A stretch of DNA of 64,000 nt from Streptomyces sp. NBC_01431. Lineage in GTDB: Bacteria; Actinomycetota; Actinomycetes; Streptomycetales; Streptomycetaceae. This document shows positions 8,598-16,296 of this stretch, one piece after another. The translations under genes and the position numbers were made by a program. A model generated the notes under the pieces. That model ran no database searches and was not told where the DNA came from. It saw only the letters and a program-made list of their open reading frames with translations. Each line of letters opens with the position of its first letter. Positions within the stretch are counted from its first letter, which is position 1. The DNA lies in NCBI RefSeq assembly GCF_036231355.1, contig NZ_CP109496.1, positions 7,254,001-7,318,000 of the forward strand, in the 5' to 3' direction.

Positions 8598-9764
8598 TCA
8601 GGACGCGGCCAGGTCTTCGCGGCGGGCCAGGGCGTCCGAGGTCCGCACCGTGATGCAGAGCGACGCCACGAGCGTGACAACCAGCGCGGCGCCCGCGGCG
8701 AAGATGCTGCCGCTCGTCACCGGGGCGGGGCTGCCGGCCTCGGAGCGGGCGGAGCCGGTCAGGAAGGGAACGACGGCGAGGACGGCGATACCGAGGGCGA
8801 TCTCGGCCCAGACCACCCGCGGGAAGTGCCGCAGCGTCAGGCTCACCAGGGTCGTCGTGGCGTCGGCGCGGCGGGCGCGGGCGATGCGTGGCATCAGCCA
8901 GAACTGGTTGACGCCGCCCGCCGCGATCAAGCCGAGCACCAATGCGATCTTGATGAGCAGGAAGAGTCCGTAGATGGTGGTCCACAGCTGCGCGATGCCG
9001 CCGACGTGCTTCCAGCTCATCCACAGTCCGGAGGTGAGCGCCGCGCCGACGCACACCAGGGCGACCAGGCTGAACCGGCGCCACACATCCGCCCACACCA
9101 CGCCCGCGCCGGCGCTGAGACGGCCGCGGCTGACGGAGAGCGCGGCGAGCAGGGCCAGACCGCCGACCCACACGGTGCCGCTGATGATGTGGACCTGGCC
9201 GAAGAGCAGGTCGAGCACCTTGTCCGCGTTCTTCGGCGCGGCGGCCGGTATGGCCGCGACGAGCGACACCGCGACCGCCAGGGGCAGGGCGGTCAGAGCG
9301 ATGGCGTTGAGGTGTTTGCGCACCTGTGGGAGGAACAGCGCGACCAGGGTGGTGCAGGCCAGGACCAGGACGGTGTTCTGCGCCAGGTAGATGGTGCCCT
9401 GGGCGACCCAAGTCCCCTTCGCCGCGGGCGCGCGCAGGAAGTCCCAGATCCTTCCCGGCGCGAGGGCGTCGCCGAACGGCATCCCCTTGCCCGCGCGGGC
9501 GAGCCGGGCGGCGAGTTGGAAGTAGCCCGCCACGAGCAGCACGACCCCGGCCCAAGCCAGGTACACGGCCGTACGGCCCCGCAGAACGGCGGCGTCACCG
9601 CGCTCCTGCTCCGGCGTGCGGAGCGCCGGGCGGACCGCTGCCGCGTACGTCACCAAGGCGCCGACGGCTCCGGATAGGCCGATGAAGTAGCCCGATTTGG
9701 TAAGTATTCGCCACAAAGGGGGCATGGTGTAGCCGGCCGAGGCGGCCAGGTGAACGAGCGTCAT
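8598..9764 (-). CDS. CopD-like multipass membrane protein
   Basis: 388 residues, mostly hydrophobic, with about nine membrane segments. The second half, GQVHIISGTVWVGGLALL and RFSLVALVCVGAALTSGLWMSW, is typical of the CopD domain, with His and Trp residues for copper or haem binding. ATG 9764 has no Shine-Dalgarno; an iron-box-like operator lies 1-20 bp upstream, so the transcript may be leaderless. ATG 9725 is a weaker alternative. CopD proteins are linked to copper uptake and oxidase assembly. There is no CopC partner here. Confidence 0.8.
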   Translation of the reverse strand: MTLVHLAASAGYTMPPLWRILTKSGYFIGLSGAVGALVTYAAAVRPALRTPEQERGDAAVLRGRTAVYLAWAGVVLLVAGYFQLAARLARAGKGMPFGDALAPGRIWDFLRAPAAKGTWVAQGTIYLAQNTVLVLACTTLVALFLPQVRKHLNAIALTALPLAVAVSLVAAIPAAAPKNADKVLDLLFGQVHIISGTVWVGGLALLAALSVSRGRLSAGAGVVWADVWRRFSLVALVCVGAALTSGLWMSWKHVGGIAQLWTTIYGLFLLIKIALVLGLIAAGGVNQFWLMPRIARARRADATTTLVSLTLRHFPRVVWAEIALGIAVLAVVPFLTGSARSEAGSPAPVTSGSIFAAGAALVVTLVASLCITVRTSDALARREDLAAS

Positions 9765-9765
9765 G

Positions 9766-9784
9766 AGAGGTAAGGCTAACCTAA
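9766..9784 (-). promoter_or_regulatory. Iron-box-like operator (DtxR/IdeR/DmdR type)
   Basis: On the minus strand the 19-mer reads TTAGGTTAGCCTTACCTCT, matching the DtxR-type consensus TTAGGTTAGCCTAACCTAA at 16 of 19 positions. It abuts the probable start of the CopD-like gene, so iron-loaded repressor bound here would block its transcription. Confidence 0.65.
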
Positions 9785-10011
9785 GTATCTCTATGCTGGG
9801 TGCCGTCCCGCGGGGCCGGTTTCCGGGCCTGCGGCAGGGGTGCGAGCGATGGCCCACCCCCTTGCTCCGCGAGTGCCGAGAGGTCGATCTCGTCCTGCGT
9901 GAGCGCCCATACGAGGTGCAGGCGCCCCGGGGTGGCCGACAGGCCGACCGCCACGGCGGCGTCCGCGAGGACCTCGCCGGACTGGTCCGCCCCATCCGTG
10001 CAGCCCTCCAT
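9781..10011 (-). pseudogene. Truncated ArsR/SmtB-family regulator remnant
   Basis: A 76-codon frame starts with Cys-containing EGCTDGADQSGEV, then LADAAVAVGLSATPGRLHLVWAL and DEIDLSALAEQ, which match the first helices of an ArsR-type winged helix. After ALAEQ the usual recognition helix (xxPxVSQHLAKLR) is missing and the frame runs through low-quality sequence to a stop inside the iron box. I see no continuation in the other frames. It looks like a decayed regulator of the CopD-like gene; a functional short protein is less likely. Confidence 0.45.
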
Positions 10012-10125
10012 CTCGGCCGCCCCCCGGTACCCACCCGGTCGCCTCCCGCGCTCGGAGACGCGCTCACTGCGGAGCCACGTCGAGACGCCGGGGGACTGGC
10101 GTCCGGCCCGGCCGAAAGGTGCGGC

Positions 10126-11556
10126 TCAGCGGGGGAGGATCACCCGGAAGGCGGTGCGGCCTGGGCGGCTGGCGACGTCGACGGTTCCGCCGTGGGCCTG
10201 GACGACCGCGGAGACGATGGCAAGGCCGAGCCCGGTACCGCCCGCCGCCCTGGCACGGTTGTGGTCGGCCCTGGTGAACCGCTGGAAGATCTCGGGCAGG
10301 AGCTCGTCGGAGATGCCGGGGCCGGTGTCCGTCACGCTCAACTCCGTTGATCCGAAGGGGCTTTCGGCGAGACCGAGGGTGACCTCGGTGCCGGCCGGGG
10401 TGTGCGTGCGGGCGTTGGCGAGGAGGTTGGCGACGACCTGGTGCAGGCGGTGCTCGTCGCCGGTCACCGTCACGGGCTCCTCCGGAAGGTCGAGCAGCCA
10501 GCGGTGACCGGGGGACGCGGCCTGTGCGTCGCCGATCGCGTCGAGGGCGATCCGCGTGAGGTCGACGGGCTCCCGCGCGAGGGGCCGCCCGGCGTCCAGG
10601 CGGGCGAGCAGCAGCAGATCGTCCACGAGACCGGTCATGCGCTGCGTCTCGGACTGGATGCGCTCCAGCGCGTGCCGCACCTCACCCGGCACGGGGCCGC
10701 GGTGGCGCAGCGCGAGTTCGGCGTGCGCCCGCACCGTCGCGACGGGGGTGCGCAGTTCATGGCTGGCGTCGGCGGCGAAAAGGCGCAGCCGCTCCTCGCC
10801 CGCCTGCCGCCGGGCGAGCGCATCCCCGACATGGCCCAGCATGTGATTGAGCGCGGCGCCGACCTGCCCGACCTCGGTGCGCGCGTCGGTGTCGGGAACC
10901 GGGTCGGGCATGGCGATCTCCCCGCTGGCCAGGGGCAGCCGGGTGACCTCGGTGGCGGTGGCCGCCACCCGGCGCAGCGGACGCAGGGACAGGCGTACCC
11001 ACAGCGCGCCGGCGATCCCGGTGGCCGCGAGGGTGGCGCCGAACACGACGGCCTCGACGATTTCGAGCCGGTGCACGGTCTCCTCGACCGGTTCCAGCGG
11101 CAGACCGGTGATCAGTACGTCGCCGTCGTCGCCCGAGACCGCCACCACCCGGTACCGGTGAAGGGCCGACAGGCGGATGTCGTAGCCCCGGCCGTCGACC
11201 GGCACCGCGGCGAGCGCGGCGCGGTCCCGGGCGCTGAGCGGTACCGCGGCGTCGGTCTGGGCGTGCACCACGGCCGCCTGCGTGGTCGCGCCGCCCAGCA
11301 GCCGGGCCCCGAACGTGCCGTTGGACTGGCCTCGGGTGTCCGGCGCGTTGTCGGCGTCCGGCTTCTCGTCGTGTTCCAGACTGGCCGCGAACCGGCCGCC
11401 GGACGCGCTGAGTTGCTGGTCCAGGCGGCTGACGAGAAAGCCCTCCAGCGCGAGGACCGACGTCACCCCGACGGCCAGGCACGCCAGGGCGAGCAGCAGG
11501 ACCAGGCCCGCGGTGAGCCGGGCCCGCAGGGTGCGGGGGAGCGCCGGCCGTTTCAC
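10126..11556 (-). CDS. Two-component sensor histidine kinase
   Basis: 476 residues. Two membrane segments bracket an extracytoplasmic sensor region of about 130 residues. A HAMP linker follows, then HisKA with DASHELRTPVATVRAHAEL (phospho-acceptor His) and HATPase_c with the N box (VVANLLANARTHTP), G1 (DTGPGISDELLPEIFQRF) and G2 (GTGLGLAIVSAVVQAHGG). The GTG start overlaps the stop of the response regulator as GTGA, indicating translational coupling. Its signal is unknown. It is encoded beside the flavin electron-transfer operon and probably controls it. Confidence 0.93.
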   Translation of the reverse strand: MKRPALPRTLRARLTAGLVLLLALACLAVGVTSVLALEGFLVSRLDQQLSASGGRFAASLEHDEKPDADNAPDTRGQSNGTFGARLLGGATTQAAVVHAQTDAAVPLSARDRAALAAVPVDGRGYDIRLSALHRYRVVAVSGDDGDVLITGLPLEPVEETVHRLEIVEAVVFGATLAATGIAGALWVRLSLRPLRRVAATATEVTRLPLASGEIAMPDPVPDTDARTEVGQVGAALNHMLGHVGDALARRQAGEERLRLFAADASHELRTPVATVRAHAELALRHRGPVPGEVRHALERIQSETQRMTGLVDDLLLLARLDAGRPLAREPVDLTRIALDAIGDAQAASPGHRWLLDLPEEPVTVTGDEHRLHQVVANLLANARTHTPAGTEVTLGLAESPFGSTELSVTDTGPGISDELLPEIFQRFTRADHNRARAAGGTGLGLAIVSAVVQAHGGTVDVASRPGRTAFRVILPR

Positions 11557-12296
11557 GAGGGGTCGGGCTTCAGGACGTAGCCGGCGCCGCGCACCGTGTG
11601 GATCAGCGGCGTCCGGCCCGCGTCGATCTTCTTGCGGAGGTAGCTGATGTACAGCTCGACGATGTGCGCGCGACCGCCGAAGTCGTACGACCAGACCCGG
11701 TCCAGGATCTGGTCCTTGGACAGCACGCGGCGCGGATTGCGCATCAGGAACCGCAGCAGCTCGAACTCGGTGCGCGACAGGTCCACGAGCCGGCCCGCCC
11801 GGCTCACCTCCATCGCGTCCTCGTCCATCACGAGATCGCCGACGACCAGGCGGTTGCCGCCGGGCTCGCGCGCCATGCCCGCCCGGCGCAGCAGCCCGCG
11901 CAGCCGGGCCAGCACCTCCTCCAGGCTGAACGGTTTGGTGACGTAGTCGTCGCCGCCCGCGGTGATGCCCGCGATGCGATCCTCGACGGCATCGCGCGCG
12001 GTCAGGAACAGGACACAGACGCCGGGCAGGTCGCCCCGCATCTGGCGCAAAACGCGCAGACCGTCCATGTCGGGCAGCATCCAGTCCAGGATCACCGCGT
12101 CGGGGCGGAAGGCGGCCGCCTCGTCGAGCGCGGTCGCTCCGTCGGCGGCCGAGCGCACGTCCCAGCCCTCCGAGCGCAGAGCGCCGGACAGCACCTCGGT
12201 CAGGTCGGGCTCGTCGTCGACGACGAGGATCCGGACGGGGCTGCCGTCGGAACGGCGCAGCACGGCAGGTGGCGATGGGTTCTCCATGATGAACAC
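11553..12296 (-). CDS. OmpR-family response regulator
   Basis: 247 residues. The receiver domain has VRILVVDDEPDLTEVL, the phospho-acceptor site VILDWMLPDMDG, and the conserved Lys in DDYVTKPFSLEEVLARL. The winged-helix DNA-binding domain carries VDLSRTEFELLRFLMRNPRRVLSK and ends with the GAGYVLKPD motif. GAGGGGGG five bases before GTG 12296 favours that start; ATG 12287 would be too far from it. It is the first gene of the kinase operon and is divergent from the ferric-reductase-like gene. Confidence 0.93.
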   Translation of the reverse strand: MFIMENPSPPAVLRRSDGSPVRILVVDDEPDLTEVLSGALRSEGWDVRSAADGATALDEAAAFRPDAVILDWMLPDMDGLRVLRQMRGDLPGVCVLFLTARDAVEDRIAGITAGGDDYVTKPFSLEEVLARLRGLLRRAGMAREPGGNRLVVGDLVMDEDAMEVSRAGRLVDLSRTEFELLRFLMRNPRRVLSKDQILDRVWSYDFGGRAHIVELYISYLRKKIDAGRTPLIHTVRGAGYVLKPDPS

Positions 12297-12335
12297 AGCA
12301 TCCCCCCTCGGCCGTCCCACAGGCGACTGAGGAGC

Positions 12336-12399
12336 TCAGAATTTCCTCTGAATCCCCTATGGATCCGGCTCCGAACCTCCGTTTCAGAGGGAACTCAGA
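12336..12399. promoter_or_regulatory. Paired 17-bp boxes, probable response-regulator sites
   Basis: Box A (12336-12352) read on the minus strand is TTCAGAGGAAATTCTGA. Box B (12383-12399) on the plus strand is TTCAGAGGGAACTCAGA. They agree at 14 of 17 bases, in opposite orientation, 30 bp apart. Within box B, TCAGA repeats with the 11-bp spacing usual for OmpR-type proteins. They sit in the promoter region shared by the two-component operon and the flavin operon. Confidence 0.55.
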
Positions 12400-12480
12400 A
12401 GTACTGGTGTGAGGCTGGCTGCGCAACGCCCGAAGCGGCGACGGCCCCGGGCGGGGCCGCAGCCCGGAAAGGGGGGCCGG

Positions 12481-13845
12481 ATGGCCGCCAGCATGTACGA
12501 CAGCCGGCCCGTGGCGCGCGTCCCGCACGCCGCGCCGCGTGGCACCGGCTGGATACCCGTCGCGGCCCAGTTCCTCATCTGGAGTGGGGCGGCGGCGGTA
12601 CTCGGCCTGTGGTGGAGCGACACCACCTCCGTCGTCGGCGCGGGCGGCTGGCTGACCGACGCCGGCCGCATCACCGGCCTCCTCGCCGGATACGCCTGCG
12701 CGGTCCTGCTCGCCCTGATGGCCCGCGTCCCGCTCCTGGACCGCGGTGTGGGCACCGACCGCCTCGCCCGCTGGCACGCCATGGGCGGCCGCTACACCGT
12801 CTCGCTGGCCCTGACCCACACCCTGCTGATCATCTGGGGCTATGCCCTCACCTCGCACGCCAACGTGGTGAGCCAGACCACCACACTCGTACTGCACTAC
12901 CCGGACCTGCTGAAAGGCACGGCCGGGTTCCTGCTCCTCGTGGGCACCGGCATCGTCTCCGCCCGCGCGGCCCGTCGCAGACTGCGTTACGAAACCTGGC
13001 ACTACCTGCACTTCGCGACCTACCTCGCCGTGTTCCTGGTCTTCGGCCACCAGCTCTCCAACGGCGCGGACTTCGTCGGCAACCGGGCGGCCCAGCTCGC
13101 CTGGTACGCGATGTACCTCGGCGTGGCCGCTCTGCTCCTGTGGTACCGCTTCGTCGTTCCCGTCCGCCGCTCGCTGCGCCACCGGCTTCGCGTCGCCGAG
13201 GTCCGCACCGAGGCCCCCGGCGTCGTATCGGTCTACGTCACCGGCGAGCACCTCGATGAACTGGGCGCCCAACCAGGGCAGTTCTTCCGCTGGCGCTTCC
13301 TCGCCCCGGGCCTGAGGTGGGCCGCGAACCCGTACTCGCTCTCCGCGCCCGCCCACCACCGCTTCCTGCGCATCACCGTCAAAGCCGCCGGCGGCCACAG
13401 CGCGGCCCTGGCCCGCCTCGCCCCCGGCACGCGCGTCTGGGCCGAAGGCCCCTACGGAGGCTTCACCGCGGCCCGCCGCACCGCGACGAAAACCCTGCTC
13501 CTGGGCGGCGGAGTCGGCATCACCCCGCTGCGGACGCTGCTTGAGACGCTGCCCGGCGACATCACCCTCATCTACCGGGCCCGCCGCCCGGAGGACCTCG
13601 CGCTGCGCGGCGAACTCGACGCCCTGGCCGAGTCCCGCGGCGCCAGGGTCCTCTACTCGGTCGACGCACCGGCCGTCCACTGCCTGCCGCTCACGGCCAC
13701 CGCGCTGCTCCAGCACGTCCCCGACCTGCGGGACCGCGACGTGTACCTGTGCGGCCCGCCCGGCATGACCGACGCGGCGCTGACCGCCCTGCGCGGCGCG
13801 GGCGTCCACCGCCGCCGCATCCACCACGAGTCCTTCGCGCTGTGA
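12481..13845 (+). CDS. Ferric reductase-like membrane flavocytochrome with FAD/NAD(P)H domain
   Basis: 454 residues. About six N-terminal membrane helices carry haem-ligand-type His residues (RWHAMGGRY, LALTHTLLI, WHYLHFATYLAVF, FGHQLSNG). The cytoplasmic part has an FAD-binding RWAANPYSLSAPA segment, an NAD(P)-binding LLGGGVGITPLRTLLE and YLCGPPGMTDAAL. It moves electrons from NAD(P)H through FAD and haem across the membrane. AAGGGGGG precedes ATG 12481. It heads an operon with the FMN-binding protein and ApbE, the likely next steps of the electron path. Confidence 0.9.
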   Translation: MAASMYDSRPVARVPHAAPRGTGWIPVAAQFLIWSGAAAVLGLWWSDTTSVVGAGGWLTDAGRITGLLAGYACAVLLALMARVPLLDRGVGTDRLARWHAMGGRYTVSLALTHTLLIIWGYALTSHANVVSQTTTLVLHYPDLLKGTAGFLLLVGTGIVSARAARRRLRYETWHYLHFATYLAVFLVFGHQLSNGADFVGNRAAQLAWYAMYLGVAALLLWYRFVVPVRRSLRHRLRVAEVRTEAPGVVSVYVTGEHLDELGAQPGQFFRWRFLAPGLRWAANPYSLSAPAHHRFLRITVKAAGGHSAALARLAPGTRVWAEGPYGGFTAARRTATKTLLLGGGVGITPLRTLLETLPGDITLIYRARRPEDLALRGELDALAESRGARVLYSVDAPAVHCLPLTATALLQHVPDLRDRDVYLCGPPGMTDAALTALRGAGVHRRRIHHESFAL

Positions 13846-13877
13846 ACCGCGCCCCGAACAGCCCGAGGAGACACGCC

Positions 13878-14297
13878 GTGCGCCGAGTCGCCGTCACCAC
13901 CCTGTCGACCGCCACAGGCGTGGTCCTGCTGCTGTCCCTCAAACCCCATCAGAGCCATCCGCCCGTCGTGTCCGCCCGGCCCTCGGGCGCCACCCCGGCG
14001 CCCACGGCCACCGGAACCCGTACCGGTGACTTCACCGGCGACGTCATCGACACCCGGTACGGCCCCGTGCAGGTGTCCGTCACCCTCGCGGGTGGCCGGC
14101 TCACCGCCGTCCACGTCCTCCAGGTCCCCTCCGAGAGCGGGCGCGACCAGGAGATCGCCGCCAGGGCCGTGCCCCGGCTGACCCAAGAGGCACTCGGGGC
14201 ACAGAACGCGCAGATCGACGCCGTGTCGGGCGCGAGCTACACCAGCGAGGGCTACATCCAGTCCCTGCAGAGCGCATTGGACAAGGGCGGTGCCTGA
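13878..14297 (+). CDS. FMN-binding domain protein, probable extracytoplasmic electron carrier
   Basis: 139 residues. An N-terminal signal or anchor segment (VAVTTLSTATGVVLLLSL) and a Pro/Thr-rich linker precede a single FMN-binding domain with DTRYGPVQVSVTLAGGRL and VSGASYTSEGYIQSLQSAL. SGASYT matches the flavinylation motif, where a Thr or Ser side chain takes FMN. GAGGAG seven bases before GTG 13878 supports this start; GTG 13842 would overlap the upstream stop. With ApbE downstream, covalent FMN attachment outside the membrane is the natural inference. Confidence 0.88.
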   Translation: MRRVAVTTLSTATGVVLLLSLKPHQSHPPVVSARPSGATPAPTATGTRTGDFTGDVIDTRYGPVQVSVTLAGGRLTAVHVLQVPSESGRDQEIAARAVPRLTQEALGAQNAQIDAVSGASYTSEGYIQSLQSALDKGGA

Positions 14298-15072
14298 AAC
14301 GAACCGCGCGGCCACCGGACTGCGCCACGCCGAGCACGCCATGGGCACCGTCTTCTCCTTCGACGTACGCGACCGGCCCACACCGGCCGTCCGCGATGCC
14401 CTGGCCGAGGCGGTCGCCTGGCTCCACCACGTCGACGCCGTCTTCTCCACCTACCGGCGGGACAGTGAGATCAGCCGCATCGCGCGCGGCGAACTCACGG
14501 TCAGCGACTGCCCGCCCGAGGTGGCCGACGTCCTCGGCCTGTGCGAAGCGGCCGCGGCCGCCACCGGCGGCTGGTTCACCCACACCCCCGGCGGCCGCCT
14601 CGACCCCTCCGGCCTTGTCAAGGGCTGGGCGACCGAGCGCGCCTCGCAGATCCTGTACGACGCCGGCGCCCACAACAGCTGCGTCAACGGCGGTGGCGAC
14701 CTCCAGCTCAGGGGCGAGGCCGCGCCCGGCTCCCCGTGGCGCGTCGGCATCGCCCATCCACTGCGGCCCGGCCAACTCGTGGCCGTCGTCACCGGCCGCG
14801 ACCTGGCCGTCGCCACGTCCGGCACCGCCGAACGCGGCCACCACATCCTCGACCCGCACACCGGCCTGCCCGCCGCGGGCCCGGCCTCGGTCACCGTCAC
14901 CGGGCGCCACCTCACCACCGTCGACGCCTGCGCCACCGCCCTGTTCGCCATGGGGCCCGAGGCCGCCCGCGCCTGGACCCTGGAGCAGGACGGCTACGAG
15001 AGCCTGGTGGTCACCACGGCGGACGACGTATGGCAGAGCGAGGGCTTCCCGGCCCCGCGAAGCGTCAAGTGA
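14290..15072 (+). CDS. apbE: FAD:protein FMN transferase
   Basis: 260 residues with the ApbE pattern: MGTVFSFDVRD, the acceptor segment FSTYRRDSEISRI, LDPSGLVKGWATERAS, NGGGDLQLRG, and the Mg-site region TSGTAERGHHILDPHTG followed by VDACATALFAMG. It transfers FMN from FAD to Ser or Thr of a partner, here most likely the upstream FMN-binding protein. GTG 14290 overlaps the previous gene by 8 bp, so the genes are coupled. No lipobox or signal peptide is visible, so export may be Tat-independent or the start may lie elsewhere. Confidence 0.9.
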   Translation: MPETNRAATGLRHAEHAMGTVFSFDVRDRPTPAVRDALAEAVAWLHHVDAVFSTYRRDSEISRIARGELTVSDCPPEVADVLGLCEAAAAATGGWFTHTPGGRLDPSGLVKGWATERASQILYDAGAHNSCVNGGGDLQLRGEAAPGSPWRVGIAHPLRPGQLVAVVTGRDLAVATSGTAERGHHILDPHTGLPAAGPASVTVTGRHLTTVDACATALFAMGPEAARAWTLEQDGYESLVVTTADDVWQSEGFPAPRSVK

Positions 15073-15090
15073 GCTGCACCGAGCGGGATT

Positions 15091-15130
15091 TGAGGCGCGG
15101 CGAACTGCATGTGAGGTGCGGCGCACGGCC
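15091..15130. repeat. Two-copy 21-bp tandem repeat
   Basis: TGAGGCGCGGCGAACTGC (15091) is followed at a 21-bp period by TGAGGTGCGGCGCACGGC (15112), 15 of 18 identical. It lies 18 bp after the ApbE stop. Confidence 0.5.
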
Positions 15131-15162
15131 GGACCCGCCACGGCCCGGCCCTCCGTGTGACG

Positions 15163-16143
15163 TCAGGAGGCGGGTCCTGCGGGCGGGGCGCCCGTGATCG
15201 CCGCCCGGTAGAGCGCCTGGGTGGCGGTGCCGAAGTACGCGCTGTAGGAGACCTGCGGGGTGTTCCCGCCGGTGTGGTAGCCGCCGATGACCCCGATCAC
15301 CGCCCAGCCGCCCGGCCACGGCACCAGCATGGGTCCGCCGCTGGTGCCGCCCACGAAGGCGTCGCAGGCGATGCGCGGGAACGTGCCCGGGTCGGCCGGG
15401 TCGTCGCTGGGCCACTCGGTCGTCCGGCTCATGCACTCCAGCGGCTTCTGCGCGCCGCCCGGGTACCCGATCATCCGCACCGGAACGTGCAAGTACCCCG
15501 TATTCGTCAGCAGTTCAACCGACCCGGTCGCGTCCTGGAGGCGCTTGCCGTCCTGGTTGGGCTCGGTGACGGCGAAAGCGAAGTCGTACTCGGCGCCCGC
15601 GTGCTCGCCCAGGTCGTAGTACTCCTGAGAGACGTACACGCCGTTGCTCTTGATCGGGAAGATACCGAACGGCTTCAGACCGTCGTGGTACTGCGGTACG
15701 AAGGCCAAGTGGCGCTGGGGGGAGGTGCCGGAGTAGCCCTTGAGGCAGTGCCCGGCGCTGAGCACCAGGTCGTGGCCGGGGCTGCGCACCACGGAGCCGC
15801 TACAGGTGCGTCCGGAACCGGTGGCGTCGGTCCAGAAGAACGTGCCGGCCTGCGGGATCCCGTCGAAGCTCCGGCTCGGCGGGATGTGTTCGCCGGGCTG
15901 GGGACCGTCCACGGTGGGGGAGGCGGCGGGGGCCGACAGCGCCGCCGCGGCGCCCCGGACCGGATCGCCGGTCAGTGCGGCCGTCAACCGGGCCGCGGTC
16001 CAATAGGCGTTGAGTTCGGCCGCGTCCGGATTCGGCGTGGTCGGGGAGCCGTCGGCGAAAGCCGCGGGGGTGAGCCCGGCGCCGAACAGCAGGGCGGCCG
16101 CGAACACGGCGGCATGTCGGATGATCCTGATGCTACGCACCAT
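15163..16143 (-). CDS. Secreted trypsin-like serine peptidase
   Basis: 326 residues. A Sec signal peptide (AAVFAAALLFGAGLTPAAFA) precedes a pro-region and a chymotrypsin-fold domain. Catalytic candidates are His in LVLSAGHCLKG, Asp in AEYDFAFAVT, and Ser in FVGGTSGGPML. Six Cys residues could form disulfides. GGAG six bases before ATG 16143 decides the start. It resembles the glutamyl-endopeptidase/V8-like trypsin branch seen in Streptomyces secretomes. Its substrate is unknown, and its 3' end is convergent with apbE. Confidence 0.9.
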   Translation of the reverse strand: MVRSIRIIRHAAVFAAALLFGAGLTPAAFADGSPTTPNPDAAELNAYWTAARLTAALTGDPVRGAAAALSAPAASPTVDGPQPGEHIPPSRSFDGIPQAGTFFWTDATGSGRTCSGSVVRSPGHDLVLSAGHCLKGYSGTSPQRHLAFVPQYHDGLKPFGIFPIKSNGVYVSQEYYDLGEHAGAEYDFAFAVTEPNQDGKRLQDATGSVELLTNTGYLHVPVRMIGYPGGAQKPLECMSRTTEWPSDDPADPGTFPRIACDAFVGGTSGGPMLVPWPGGWAVIGVIGGYHTGGNTPQVSYSAYFGTATQALYRAAITGAPPAGPAS

Positions 16144-16296
16144 CAATTCTCCTCTGCCCGCACACATATGACGGCCCACCATAAGGGCGGCCCGGTTGCG
16201 GGCAGAAGTGCCACGCGTGGCCGGCGCGCGGCGATGCGATGACCTGTGGTCCCCGTCGACGGAAACGCGCCACATGGAGGGCGACACCATGTCGCC

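Noticed and set aside
10126..13827. A single very long leftward open frame spanning the kinase, the regulator and the reductase
   Set aside because: Only the first part (to 11556) has kinase motifs; beyond that the frame is antisense to, or out of phase with, well-supported genes and translates into low-complexity Arg/Ala/Gly sequence.
15131..15177. Inverted repeat GGACCCGCC / GGCGGGTCC as terminator between apbE and the protease gene
   Set aside because: The right arm lies inside the protease coding end and the loop is 29 bases, so a terminator role is not convincing.
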